Of a DNA stretch of 64,000 bases, positions 33,443 through 41,577 are shown piece by piece. Origin of the DNA: Pseudomonas cremoricolorata (GTDB taxonomy: Bacteria > Pseudomonadota > Gammaproteobacteria > Pseudomonadales > Pseudomonadaceae); contig NZ_CP009455.1 in the NCBI RefSeq assembly GCF_000759535.1, forward strand, positions 3,720,001-3,784,000. The letters are read 5' to 3'. Within the stretch, counting starts at the first letter, position 1. Each line of letters begins with the position of its first letter. A model generated the notes under the pieces. That model was not told where the DNA came from and searched no databases. It saw only the letters and a list, made by a program, of their open reading frames with translations. The position numbers and the translations under genes are program-made.

Positions 33443-34642
33443 TCAGCCTTGGCTGCGGCGCGTACCTGGCCACAGGCCGACCAGCAGCAACGACAACGCC
33501 ACCGTCAGATACGGCAGGCGTGGATCGAGGTCGTACAGCAGGGTGCCCAGCAGCGGGCCGACCACCGCGCCCATGCCTTGCGCAGCGCTCACCGAGCCTG
33601 CGGTGGCACCTTGCTCGGAGGCGTGCATGGCGTTCGCCGCCAACGCCGAGAAGGCCGGGAAGACCATGCCCATGCCCACCGCGGCGATGAACATACACGC
33701 CCACAACTGCGGCGCACTGGCCGACCAGGCCGCAGCCGCAAAGCCCAGCGCGGACACACTGGCGCCGACCGCGATCAGCCGCTGTGGCGGCCATTCCAGG
33801 CGGCGAATCAGCAACTGGCAGAGAATCAGCGCCACGCCGATGCACGTCAGGGCGATACCTGCCGCCTGCGCCGCTTCAGCGGCTGGCAGGTGCAGGCGAT
33901 CGAGGGCGAAGAAGCCGACGGTGATCTGCGACAGGGTCACGCAGAGCATGGCGACGAACGCCACCAGTAAAGGCCGGCGCAAGCGCGGGTCGCCCAAGCG
34001 CACCGGCAGCGGCGCGTGGGGCATGGCCTGCGACGCAGGCTTGAGGGTGCGCCACAGCACCAGGCAGGCCAGCGCCGGCAGCAGCGACAGCACATAGAAC
34101 GGCAGGCTCAGGCTGTGCCGAGCGAGCAGCGCCGCCAGTGCCGGGCCCAGCACCAGGCCGACCGCGTTGGCCGCGCCCAGCAGCGCCATGCTGCGGGCGC
34201 GCTGCTCGGGCGCCACGTGATCGGCGATCAGCGCGTTGCCAGCCACCGGCAGCGCGGCGTAGAACGCACCGATCAGGCCACGCACCAGCACCAACCCAAC
34301 GAAGGCAACCCCGGCGCTTGGCAACCAGCGCAGCGCACCGTCGATGAACAGGCACATCAGCCAGTAGGCAACGGTGAAACCTGCACTGCCGATCAACAGC
34401 ACCCGGCGCCGGCCGTAGCGGTCAGACAGACGCCCCCAGGGCCGCGCCAGCGCGACCCACACCAGGCCCGCCACGGTCACCGCCGCGCCGGCCTGCCAGG
34501 TGGCCATGTGCAGCAGACGCGAGATCGGGCCGATCAGGGCCACGAAGGCCATCATCGACAAGGTGCAGGTCATGTTCACCAGCAGCAGCGGACGCAGGTC
34601 GAGGGTACTGGCGGGCGAGGTTGAATCGGTAGCGCGGGACAT
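33443..34642 (-). CDS. MFS efflux transporter (drug:H+ antiporter type)
   Basis: The 399-residue carrier has twelve predicted helices and the loop 2-3 motif GRLSDRYGRRRVLL, followed by VLVRGLIGAFYAALPVAGNAL and the antiporter-like GLVLGPALAALL in helix 5, which favours drug or metabolite efflux through the inner membrane. The substrate is unknown. ATG 34642 is chosen with GGAA ahead; ATG 34651 and a TTG lie just upstream. It precedes the XRE-cupin regulator gene and could be part of its regulon. Confidence 0.83.
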   Translation of the reverse strand: MSRATDSTSPASTLDLRPLLLVNMTCTLSMMAFVALIGPISRLLHMATWQAGAAVTVAGLVWVALARPWGRLSDRYGRRRVLLIGSAGFTVAYWLMCLFIDGALRWLPSAGVAFVGLVLVRGLIGAFYAALPVAGNALIADHVAPEQRARSMALLGAANAVGLVLGPALAALLARHSLSLPFYVLSLLPALACLVLWRTLKPASQAMPHAPLPVRLGDPRLRRPLLVAFVAMLCVTLSQITVGFFALDRLHLPAAEAAQAAGIALTCIGVALILCQLLIRRLEWPPQRLIAVGASVSALGFAAAAWSASAPQLWACMFIAAVGMGMVFPAFSALAANAMHASEQGATAGSVSAAQGMGAVVGPLLGTLLYDLDPRLPYLTVALSLLLVGLWPGTRRSQG

Positions 34643-34709
34643 CGGCGGCATTCCATGCAAAACGACAGAACCGCCGATGTTAGTAATACCCGCTTACACT
34701 TGTCGAGGA

Positions 34710-35249
34710 TCAGCTTTGAGTGCGGCGTCGCCGCGCACTCGGCAACATGCTCTGCAAGACCCCGTCGCGGCGCACCCAGGCATGCATCAGCGCGGCGCCC
34801 AGGTGCAACAGCACCACCGCGAACAGGGCATAGCCCGCCCAGCCGTGAGCCACACGTAGCACGGCGTACAGCTGCAGATCGTGGGGCAGCAGCGCCGGCA
34901 GCTCGAGCGGCCGCGGGTAGCCTCCTGCCGAGAGCATCGCCCAGCCCAGCAGCGGCATGCCCAGCATCAGCCCATAGAGCACCAGGTGCGAGGCACCGGC
35001 CGCCCAGCGTTGCACCCGGGGCAGGTCGGCCGGCAGCGGCGGATGCGCCACACTCAGGCGCACGGCGATGCGCAGTACCACCAGCGCCAGCAGGGCCAGG
35101 CCAGTGGCCTTGTGCAACTCGACCAGCAGCGGGTGGGCGCGGGACAGGTCGCTGACCATGCTGACCCCGATGAACAGCATCGCCACGATCAGCAGCGCCA
35201 TCAGCCAGTGCAGCAGGCGTGCCAGGGGATGGAAGGTGGTGCGGCTCAT
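34710..35249 (-). CDS. Cytochrome b561
   Basis: The 179-residue protein has four predicted membrane helices with haem-ligand histidines in HPLARLLHWLMA, VELHKATGLALL, ASHLVLYGLMLGMP and RVAHGWAGYALFAVVLLH, as in bacterial di-haem b561 cytochromes. It moves electrons within the inner membrane, from quinol towards a periplasmic acceptor. Its start overlaps the stop of the exported catalase-like gene as ATGA, so the two are translated together, and cytochrome b561 probably supplies electrons to that protein. Confidence 0.87.
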   Translation of the reverse strand: MSRTTFHPLARLLHWLMALLIVAMLFIGVSMVSDLSRAHPLLVELHKATGLALLALVVLRIAVRLSVAHPPLPADLPRVQRWAAGASHLVLYGLMLGMPLLGWAMLSAGGYPRPLELPALLPHDLQLYAVLRVAHGWAGYALFAVVLLHLGAALMHAWVRRDGVLQSMLPSARRRRTQS

Positions 35250-36292
35250 GGTCGGCCTCCAGGGCTCAGCGATTCCTGGCTACGGCGGTTGAACGACACC
35301 GAGTAGGCGGCCGAGCGCGCTGCCAGGATCGGGTCGGAGGACGCCTGAATCCCGCGCGGCAGAATCAGTGGGTCGAAATTCAGGTCACGGCAGGCGCCTT
35401 GCTCTGGCGCATCGACCTGTTCGAGCACCAGCGTGCCGGCGTCGATGCTCGGGCGCTCCTCGGGCCAGGGGCGTGCAGGATCGTCTTCGGCATCGCCCGG
35501 GCCGGCCAGGCTCAGGCGTAGGGTCCAGCGCAGCGGGCCTTGGGCCAGACGCTCACGCAGATCGTGTTGCAGCAACAGCGGGTCGTCGACCTTGCCTGGC
35601 AACGCGGCGAACGGCGTCTCGGGCAGCAGTTGCCAGCGCACTGCCTGCGCCTTGCCGTTGCGGTCGATCAGGCGGAAGGCGTTGATGCTGTGATAACGCG
35701 TGCTGGCGAAGCTGTCGCTGGGTGTGTAGCTGCCCGCCCACTGGCGCCAGGCCGCGCTTTCCGGGTGCGCGGCAAAGAACGCCTGCTGGCGCGCCGGATC
35801 GGGCTTGCCAGTGGCCGGGTCAGGCGCATTGGCCAGCACTTGATCATAAAAGCCTTGCACCGTGTTCACCGCCAGCAGTGGCGGGTTGTTCATGCCGGTG
35901 CGCCAGGTATCGCCATCATCGGTGCGCAGGTCCAGCGCCAGGCTGCGTACGGGCACCGCGGTATCAGGGGCGAAGGGGTTGGCGCCGCCGATGGCGAAAC
36001 GGCCGATGACTGGCACCTGTGGCTGGCTGAACACGCGCGCCGTGGAAAGCTGTGCGGCGGCCCCGCTGCTTTGGAAGTAGCCGCTCACGCACAGGCCCTT
36101 GGCGTGGTTCTTGCGGTAACCAGGGTGTTGCCCGGCCTGCGCCTCGAACGTGTCGATGATCCGTTGCGGGGTCAGTTTCGGCGTGCCGAGCCAGCCCGCA
36201 GCATAGGCGAAAGCGCCAGCCAAGGTGGCCAGGCCAAGGCCGATGGCGGCAAGGCGCACGGCCGCAGCCGAGCCGTGCAGAGGAGTGTTCAT
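35246..36292 (-). CDS. Exported catalase-like peroxidase (SrpA type)
   Basis: The 348-residue product has an N-terminal membrane segment (VRLAAIGLGLATLAGAFAYAAG) that targets or anchors it outside the cytoplasm. The domain is the short catalase type: distal histidine in KNHAKGLCVSGYF, MNNPPLLAVNTVQGFYDQV, and haem-binding tyrosine in AARSAAYSVSFNRR. This matches SrpA-like proteins, which pair with cytochrome b561 and act as peroxidases. The start at 36292 has a GGAA ahead. Its promoter mirrors that of the divergent ECF sigma gene (minus strand: GGGAATA, 15 bases, CGTC), so it is probably under that sigma factor. Confidence 0.87.
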   Translation of the reverse strand: MNTPLHGSAAAVRLAAIGLGLATLAGAFAYAAGWLGTPKLTPQRIIDTFEAQAGQHPGYRKNHAKGLCVSGYFQSSGAAAQLSTARVFSQPQVPVIGRFAIGGANPFAPDTAVPVRSLALDLRTDDGDTWRTGMNNPPLLAVNTVQGFYDQVLANAPDPATGKPDPARQQAFFAAHPESAAWRQWAGSYTPSDSFASTRYHSINAFRLIDRNGKAQAVRWQLLPETPFAALPGKVDDPLLLQHDLRERLAQGPLRWTLRLSLAGPGDAEDDPARPWPEERPSIDAGTLVLEQVDAPEQGACRDLNFDPLILPRGIQASSDPILAARSAAYSVSFNRRSQESLSPGGRP

Positions 36293-36322
36293 GGGCGTGC
36301 ATTCCGTCAGTCGATGAGCCGG

Positions 36323-36351
36323 TACGACGCAGGTGCCAGGTATTTATTCCC
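36323..36351 (-). promoter_or_regulatory. ECF-type promoter of the catalase-b561 operon
   Basis: On the minus strand, GGGAATA (36345-36351) is followed after exactly 15 bases by CGTCGTA (36323-36329), a classic ECF -35/-10 pair. The same -35 sequence and spacing occur in mirror image for the divergent sigma gene. Confidence 0.75.
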
Positions 36352-36356
36352 GCTCA

Positions 36357-36383
36357 GGGAATACTTTTCTGCCGGCGGCGTCT
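36357..36383 (+). promoter_or_regulatory. ECF-type promoter of the sigma/anti-sigma operon
   Basis: GGGAATA (36357-36363) is followed after 15 bases by CGTCT (36379-36383). Its -35 and that of the divergent promoter form the palindrome TATTCCC-GCTCA-GGGAATA, which supports autoregulation by the sigma factor coded just downstream. Confidence 0.75.
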
Positions 36384-36418
36384 GCTAGTCACAGACTGCC
36401 CGTGTGCCGGAACCGATC

Positions 36419-36940
36419 ATGCATGAGCTGGACGAACATCAATGGCGCGACCTGCTGCAACGCCTGCGGCGCTTTGCCTTGTGGCTGACACGTAACGCCG
36501 CCAGCGCCGACGATCTGGTGCAGGCCACGATCGAGCGCGCGCTGACCCGGCGCAGCCAGCAGCACGACCCCGAACGCCTGCGGCCGTGGTTGTTCACCAT
36601 CCTTTATCGGCTGTTTCTCGATGGCAAACGCCGCGAGCGCCTGCAGGCGCGCTGGCTGGCCTGGTTTGCCCGCCGCGATGACGACGAGCCTGCCAGCAGC
36701 GATGACACCGAGCGCCTGGTGCTGGCCCAGGCCGATCTGCAAGCCTTCGCCCGGTTACCGACCCAGCAACGTGCCCTGTTGCTGCTGGTCAGCGTCGAAG
36801 GGCTGAGCTACAAGGAGGCCGCCGAGGCGCTGGCGATTCCCATCGGCACGGTGATGTCGCGCTTGTCGCGCGCCCGCGCCGCGCTGCGTGAACTGACCGA
36901 AGGCGAACCGCGGCCGCCGGCGCTACGGAGACTGAAATGA
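36419..36940 (+). CDS. ECF sigma factor controlling the catalase-b561 operon (inferred)
   Basis: The 173-residue protein has sigma region 2 (RRFALWLTRNAASADDLVQA, then TIERAL and RPWLFTILYRLFLDGKRR) and region 4 (LLLLVSVEGLSYKEAAEALA and IPIGTVMSRLSRARAALRE). No extra C-terminal domain is present. ATG 36419 is favoured over a GTG 15 bases upstream; GGA precedes it. Its stop overlaps the start of the next gene, an anti-sigma factor, as ATGA. The mirrored promoters upstream indicate that it transcribes itself and the divergent catalase-b561 operon. The signal is unknown but likely peroxide or redox stress. Confidence 0.87.
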   Translation: MHELDEHQWRDLLQRLRRFALWLTRNAASADDLVQATIERALTRRSQQHDPERLRPWLFTILYRLFLDGKRRERLQARWLAWFARRDDDEPASSDDTERLVLAQADLQAFARLPTQQRALLLLVSVEGLSYKEAAEALAIPIGTVMSRLSRARAALRELTEGEPRPPALRRLK

Positions 36941-37689
36941 CCCAGCTGATTCCCAGTGAAGAAGAACTGCACGCCTTCGTCGATGAGCGCCTGGCGCCGG
37001 CGCGGCGCGCCGAAGTGCAGGCCTGGCTGGCGGCCAATCCAGCGCAGGCGGCGCGGCTGCGCGGCTGGCAGGACGATGCCCGGCGTCTGCGCGCCGCCCT
37101 GGCGGGGGCGAGTGTCCAGTCCCTGGCTGAACCGCTCGACCTCAGGCAGGTGCAACGCAGCCTGCGCCAGCGCCGTCAGCGGCGCCTGGCCAGCGCTGCA
37201 GTGCTGCTGCTGGCGGTGGGGCTGGGCGGGCTTGGCGGCTGGCAGGCACGCACCGCGAGCCTGGCCGAGCAACCCTTGCCGATGGCCGATGCGCTGCAGG
37301 CCCATCGCCTGTTCGCCCGCAGCGATGCCCTGGATATCCAGGCGCGCGAGCCTGCGCAGTTGCAGCGCTGGCTGGAGGGCCACTTCAGCCAGGTCGGGCA
37401 GTTGCCGGACTTGAGCGGCTACGGCCTGCAACCGGTCGGTGCGCGCCTGCTCAGCAATGAGCAAGGCCCGGCGGCGCTGCTGGTGTTCGAAGATGCCCAG
37501 GGCCAGCGCATCAGCCTGTTCCTGCGCTTGCCGGGCGAGCATTTTGCGCGCATGCCCAGCGGCCAGCGTAGCGACGGTCCGCTGGAGGCGCGCTACTGGT
37601 CCCATGGTGCGTACAACTTCGCACTGGTCAGCGCGGTGGATGATGCCCGCGGTGAGCCATTGCGCCAGGCGCTGGACCTGCGCTTATAA
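36937..37689 (+). CDS. Membrane anti-sigma factor
   Basis: The 250-residue product has an N-terminal cytoplasmic domain (SEEELHAFVDERLAPARRAEVQ and AWLAANPAQAARLRGWQ), the form of anti-sigma factors, but without the zinc-binding cysteines. A single membrane helix (SAAVLLLAVGLGGLGGW, about residues 88-104) leads to a periplasmic domain of about 140 residues. It probably holds the ECF sigma inactive until a periplasmic signal arrives. Overlap with the sigma gene and co-transcription support this pairing. Confidence 0.85.
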   Translation: MTQLIPSEEELHAFVDERLAPARRAEVQAWLAANPAQAARLRGWQDDARRLRAALAGASVQSLAEPLDLRQVQRSLRQRRQRRLASAAVLLLAVGLGGLGGWQARTASLAEQPLPMADALQAHRLFARSDALDIQAREPAQLQRWLEGHFSQVGQLPDLSGYGLQPVGARLLSNEQGPAALLVFEDAQGQRISLFLRLPGEHFARMPSGQRSDGPLEARYWSHGAYNFALVSAVDDARGEPLRQALDLRL

Positions 37690-37754
37690 CGTTCGTGGGG
37701 TGTCGTGGGTGCAGCCCGAGCGTTTACTGTCGCAGGCTGCACAAGGAACCCCGC

Positions 37755-38219
37755 ATGATCGAGATTCGCCCCGCCACCCGCGCCGATGCCCAGGCCGCCT
37801 TCGACATTCGTCGAGAGGCCATCCACGCCCGCTGCATCGGCGCCTATTCGCGTGAAGACATGCTCGCCTGGACCGCTGGCGAACTCAGCCCGTGGTACGC
37901 CGATCTGGTGGAGCGGCATTTCTACCTCGCCTGTCGTGGCAATGAGGTACTCGGCACCATCATGCTTGGACCACAACCCTGCGAACTGGGCGCCTTGTTC
38001 GTCGCCGAGCAGGCGATGGGACAGGGCATCGGCCGACGCCTGGTCGCCCATGTCGAAGGACTGGCGCGTGAGGCCGGCTGGCCGCACTTGCAACTGGACG
38101 CGACCCTCAATGCGGCGCCGTTCTACCGCCGCTGTGGCTTCATCGGCGATACACCTGCCTGTTACCAGTCGCCCTCGGGACTCGCTTTGCGCTGTATTCC
38201 CATGCGCAAGGCGCTCTAG
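37755..38219 (+). CDS. GNAT-family N-acetyltransferase
   Basis: The 154-residue protein has the GNAT fold: MIEIRPATRADAQAAFDIRR at the start, ELGALFVAEQAMGQGIGRRL with a full Q/R-X-X-G-X-G/A acetyl-CoA motif, and LDATLNAAPFYRRCGFIG near the end. The acceptor is unknown. GGA lies before the ATG. It follows the anti-sigma gene by 65 bases in the same direction and could be read from the same promoter, but a link to oxidative stress is not shown. Confidence 0.85.
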   Translation: MIEIRPATRADAQAAFDIRREAIHARCIGAYSREDMLAWTAGELSPWYADLVERHFYLACRGNEVLGTIMLGPQPCELGALFVAEQAMGQGIGRRLVAHVEGLAREAGWPHLQLDATLNAAPFYRRCGFIGDTPACYQSPSGLALRCIPMRKAL

Positions 38220-38348
38220 GACGCGGGCCGCGCTTTTTTTCAGCGCGGGTAGCGCGACAGGTGTAGCATAGTGCCACCATCTAGAACATCAGGCTCTCCC
38301 CGATACAGGGGCTGGTATTCCCTTAGCTGATTGCTGCAGGTTGCTCCC

Positions 38349-40451
38349 ATGTCGCTAGTTGCAAGCCCCGACGCCATGTACCGGTTACTGATCCAGAGCG
38401 TGGTGGACTACGCCATCTACCTGCTCACCCCCGAAGGCGTGGTCGCCAACTGGAATCCGGGTGCGCAACGGGCCAAGGGCTATAGCGCCGAGGAGGTGGT
38501 CGGCCAGCACTATTCGATGTTCTACACCGACGCCGAGCGCCTGGCCGGGCTGCCGGCGCTGAACCTGGAGCGAGCGCGGGTCACCGGCCGCTTCGAAGAA
38601 CAGGGCTGGCGCCAGCGCAAGGACGGCTCGCACTTCTGGACCAGCGTGGTCATCGAAGCCATCGTCGATGAAGCCAGCGGCACCTTGCTGGGCTTTTGCA
38701 AGGTCACCCGCGACATGACCGAGCAGCGCCGTTACGAGCAAGAGCTGTTGCGCGCCAAGGAACTGGCTGAGCAATACAGCCAGGAAATGGCCGGGCTGTC
38801 GCAGTTTCTCGATTCGGTGATCGCCAATATCCCGGCCAGCGTGATCGTTCAGGACGCCCGTTCAGAGAAGATTCTGCTCGCCAACCAGCAGGCCGAGCGT
38901 CTGTTCGGCGGCCACGGCATGAGCATGATCGGCCTGTTGCCGGCGCAATGCCCGGCGCCGGCCATTGCCGACTACCTGGGCCAGCAACTGTCGCGCGGTG
39001 CGCGCAGTGGCCGCGCCTTTGCCGCCGAAACCCGTGTCGACACCGCCGTCGGTTCGCGGACCCTGCGCAGTCGCGCGCTGCTGTGCAACAACGGCAAGGG
39101 TCACAGCGACTACGTGCTGTTCGTCGCTGAAGATGCCACCGAGCAACTGGCCGCCCATGCGCAGATCCATCACATGGCCCACCACGATGCGCTGACCGGC
39201 CTGCCCAACCGCACGCTGTTCAGCGACCGCCTCACCCAGGCGCTGCTGCGCGGGGAAGAGCAGGGCAAGCTGACCGCAGCACTGTGCCTTGACCTGGACA
39301 ACTTCAAGAACATCAACGACACCCTCGGTCACGCTTTTGGCGACAAACTGCTGCGTGCCTTGGGCAAGCGCCTGCGCGCCGAGCTGCGCGAGCACGACAC
39401 CCTGGCGCGTCTGGGCGGCGATGAATTCGCCGTGGTGCTCACCGGCCTGGACAACCGTGAAGCGGCCTGCAACACCGCGCGGCGGCTGATCGCGGCGATC
39501 AGCCCGGCGTTCCATATCGAGGGCCATCAGTTCAGCGTCGGTGTCAGCATCGGCGTCGCGCTGTCGCCGGACGACCACCTGCACGCCGAGCCACTGCTGT
39601 GCTACGCCGACATGGCGTTGTACGAGGCCAAGCGCAACGGACGCAATCGCTTCGAGTGCTTCCATGTGGGGCTGGATGTCGCCGCGCGTCAGCGCCGTCT
39701 GGTAGAAACCGACCTGCGCACTGCGCTGCACTTGAGCCAGTTGCAGATGCACTACCAGCCCGTGGTCGATCACCACCGTGGTTGCGTGACCGGCTATGAG
39801 GCGCTGCTGCGCTGGCAGCATCCACAGCGCGGCATGATCATGCCCATGGACTTCATCCCGATCGCCGAGGAAACCGGGCTGATCCACGATATCGGCATCC
39901 GGGCACTGAACCTGGCCTGCCAGGAAGCGGCCAGTTGGGACAGCGAGCAGACCGTCGCGGTGAATCTGTCACCGGTGCAGTTCCGTGATGCCAACCTGAC
40001 CCACATCGTCGCCCTGGCCCTGGCTGACTCCGGCTTGCCCCCCCAGCGCCTGGAGCTTGAGATCACCGAGTCGGTGCTGCTGGGCAACAGTGAAGAGAAC
40101 GTGCAGACCCTGCGCGCCCTCAAGGCGCTGGGCGTGTCGATTTCCCTGGACGATTTCGGCACCGGCTACTCATCGCTGGGCTACCTGCGCTCGTTCCCGT
40201 TCGACCGGATCAAGATCGACAAGTCGTTCGTCCACGACATGTGCGAGAGCCGCGAAGCGATGTCGATCATCCGCGCCATCACCGAGCTGTCCAACAGCCT
40301 GATGATCAAGACCACTGCCGAGGGTGTGGAATCGGCCGAGCAGATGCGCCGCCTGGCCGCCGAAGGCTGCTCGCACGTGCAGGGCTATCTGTATGGCCGC
40401 CCGGTGCCAGCCAGTGAGCGGCTCATACGGCTGTCCGGCGAAGTCCTTTGA
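38349..40451 (+). CDS. PAS-PAS-GGDEF-EAL cyclic-di-GMP enzyme
   Basis: The 700-residue protein has two PAS-type sensor domains (about residues 10-125 and 150-265), a GGDEF domain with intact Gly356-Gly357-Asp358-Glu359-Phe360 and an RxxD inhibitory site (REHD) five residues ahead, and an EAL domain with Glu484 (EALLRW), EITESVLL and DDFGTGYSSL. Both the cyclase and the phosphodiesterase active sites look complete. It has no membrane segment and is cytoplasmic. The first PAS resembles those binding small ligands or light cofactors, but nothing identifies the signal. ATG 38349 is chosen with AGG ahead. It stands alone. Confidence 0.9.
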   Translation: MSLVASPDAMYRLLIQSVVDYAIYLLTPEGVVANWNPGAQRAKGYSAEEVVGQHYSMFYTDAERLAGLPALNLERARVTGRFEEQGWRQRKDGSHFWTSVVIEAIVDEASGTLLGFCKVTRDMTEQRRYEQELLRAKELAEQYSQEMAGLSQFLDSVIANIPASVIVQDARSEKILLANQQAERLFGGHGMSMIGLLPAQCPAPAIADYLGQQLSRGARSGRAFAAETRVDTAVGSRTLRSRALLCNNGKGHSDYVLFVAEDATEQLAAHAQIHHMAHHDALTGLPNRTLFSDRLTQALLRGEEQGKLTAALCLDLDNFKNINDTLGHAFGDKLLRALGKRLRAELREHDTLARLGGDEFAVVLTGLDNREAACNTARRLIAAISPAFHIEGHQFSVGVSIGVALSPDDHLHAEPLLCYADMALYEAKRNGRNRFECFHVGLDVAARQRRLVETDLRTALHLSQLQMHYQPVVDHHRGCVTGYEALLRWQHPQRGMIMPMDFIPIAEETGLIHDIGIRALNLACQEAASWDSEQTVAVNLSPVQFRDANLTHIVALALADSGLPPQRLELEITESVLLGNSEENVQTLRALKALGVSISLDDFGTGYSSLGYLRSFPFDRIKIDKSFVHDMCESREAMSIIRAITELSNSLMIKTTAEGVESAEQMRRLAAEGCSHVQGYLYGRPVPASERLIRLSGEVL

Positions 40452-40635
40452 CGCGCGCCGGGAACCGAGCGGTCGGGTCTCGCTCTGAGTGAGCAGTGCG
40501 CTTGCGCGCGTGCAGCCCCACCTGCACGCGCAAACAGAGTAAGCTGCGCGCCCCGTGTCGCACCGGCGGTGTCCCGAGCCGGTCAGCCCCAGTACAGCCG
40601 ACGTCGATCGTTCGCGGCGTCCCAACGAGACCTGC

Positions 40636-41514
40636 ATGAGTTCCACTACCCCGTTGTCCGGCGTCAACCAACCCTTGCGCGGCATGGCATTGGTGGTTGG
40701 CGCGACCCTGCTGTTCGCCAGCCACGACGCCCTGTCGAAATTCCTCGGTGGGCTCTACCCGGTGGTGATGGTGGTCTGGGCCCGCTATGTCGTGCACACC
40801 CTGCTGATGGCCGGCATCTTCCTGCCGCGCTCGGGTCTGAACGTGTTGCGCACCCGTCGTCCGCTGCTGCAGACCCTGCGCGCCCTGAGCCTGCTCAGCA
40901 CCAGCCTGCTGTTCACCACCGGCGTGCACTACCTGCCGCTGGCCGAAGCCACGGCGGTGAACTTTCTGGCCCCGGTGCTGGTGACGGCATTGTCGGCACC
41001 GCTGCTCAAGGAGCGGGTGACCCGCGGCCAGTGGGTCGCGGTGGTGCTGGGCTTCGTCGGTGTGCTGGTGGTGGTGCATCCGGGGGGCGAGATGTTCACG
41101 CCGGCGATTCTGTTCCCGCTGGGCTCGGCGCTGGGCTTTTGTTTCTACCAGTTGCTCACCCGGCAACTGGCGAGCATCGACAGCCCGACCACCAGCAACT
41201 TCTACGCGGGGCTGTGCAACACCGTGGTGATGACCGCGTTGGTGCCGTTCTTCTGGTCGACCCCGCGCTGGGACCACGCCTTGCTGATGCTGGCGCTGGG
41301 CGGCTTCGGCATGAGCGCGCACCTGCTGCTGACCCAGGCCTTCCGCTTCGCCGCGCCGGCGTTGCTGGCACCGTTCAGCTACTGCCAGATCGTCTTCGCC
41401 GGCCTGCTCGGGCTGCTGTTCTTCAGCCATGTGCCCGATTCCACCAGCTTGCTGGGCATTGCCATCATCTGCCTGAGCGGCCTGGGCGCTGCGTGGATGC
41501 AGCGCCGGCGGTAG
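40636..41514 (+). CDS. DMT/EamA-family transporter
   Basis: The 292-residue inner-membrane protein has ten predicted helices in two EamA repeats: LRGMALVVGATLLFASHDAL with PLAEATAVNFLAPVLVT in the first and NFYAGLCNTVVMTALVPFF with AFRFAAPALLAPFSYCQIV in the second. Members export or import amino acids, nucleobases or similar metabolites. The substrate is unknown. ATG 40636 is selected. It converges on an amino-acid permease gene, with 63 bases between the stop codons. Confidence 0.85.
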   Translation: MSSTTPLSGVNQPLRGMALVVGATLLFASHDALSKFLGGLYPVVMVVWARYVVHTLLMAGIFLPRSGLNVLRTRRPLLQTLRALSLLSTSLLFTTGVHYLPLAEATAVNFLAPVLVTALSAPLLKERVTRGQWVAVVLGFVGVLVVVHPGGEMFTPAILFPLGSALGFCFYQLLTRQLASIDSPTTSNFYAGLCNTVVMTALVPFFWSTPRWDHALLMLALGGFGMSAHLLLTQAFRFAAPALLAPFSYCQIVFAGLLGLLFFSHVPDSTSLLGIAIICLSGLGAAWMQRRR

Positions 41515-41577
41515 GTCGACTCGCCAGACTTTGCCAGTCAGCCCCGACAGCCGTTTGCAGCGGATTGGGGCGTGCGG

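Noticed and set aside
38220..38262. Terminator after the acetyltransferase gene
   Set aside because: The T tract lies within the loop of the only visible stem (CGCGCT/AGCGCG), so it does not have the form of an intrinsic terminator.
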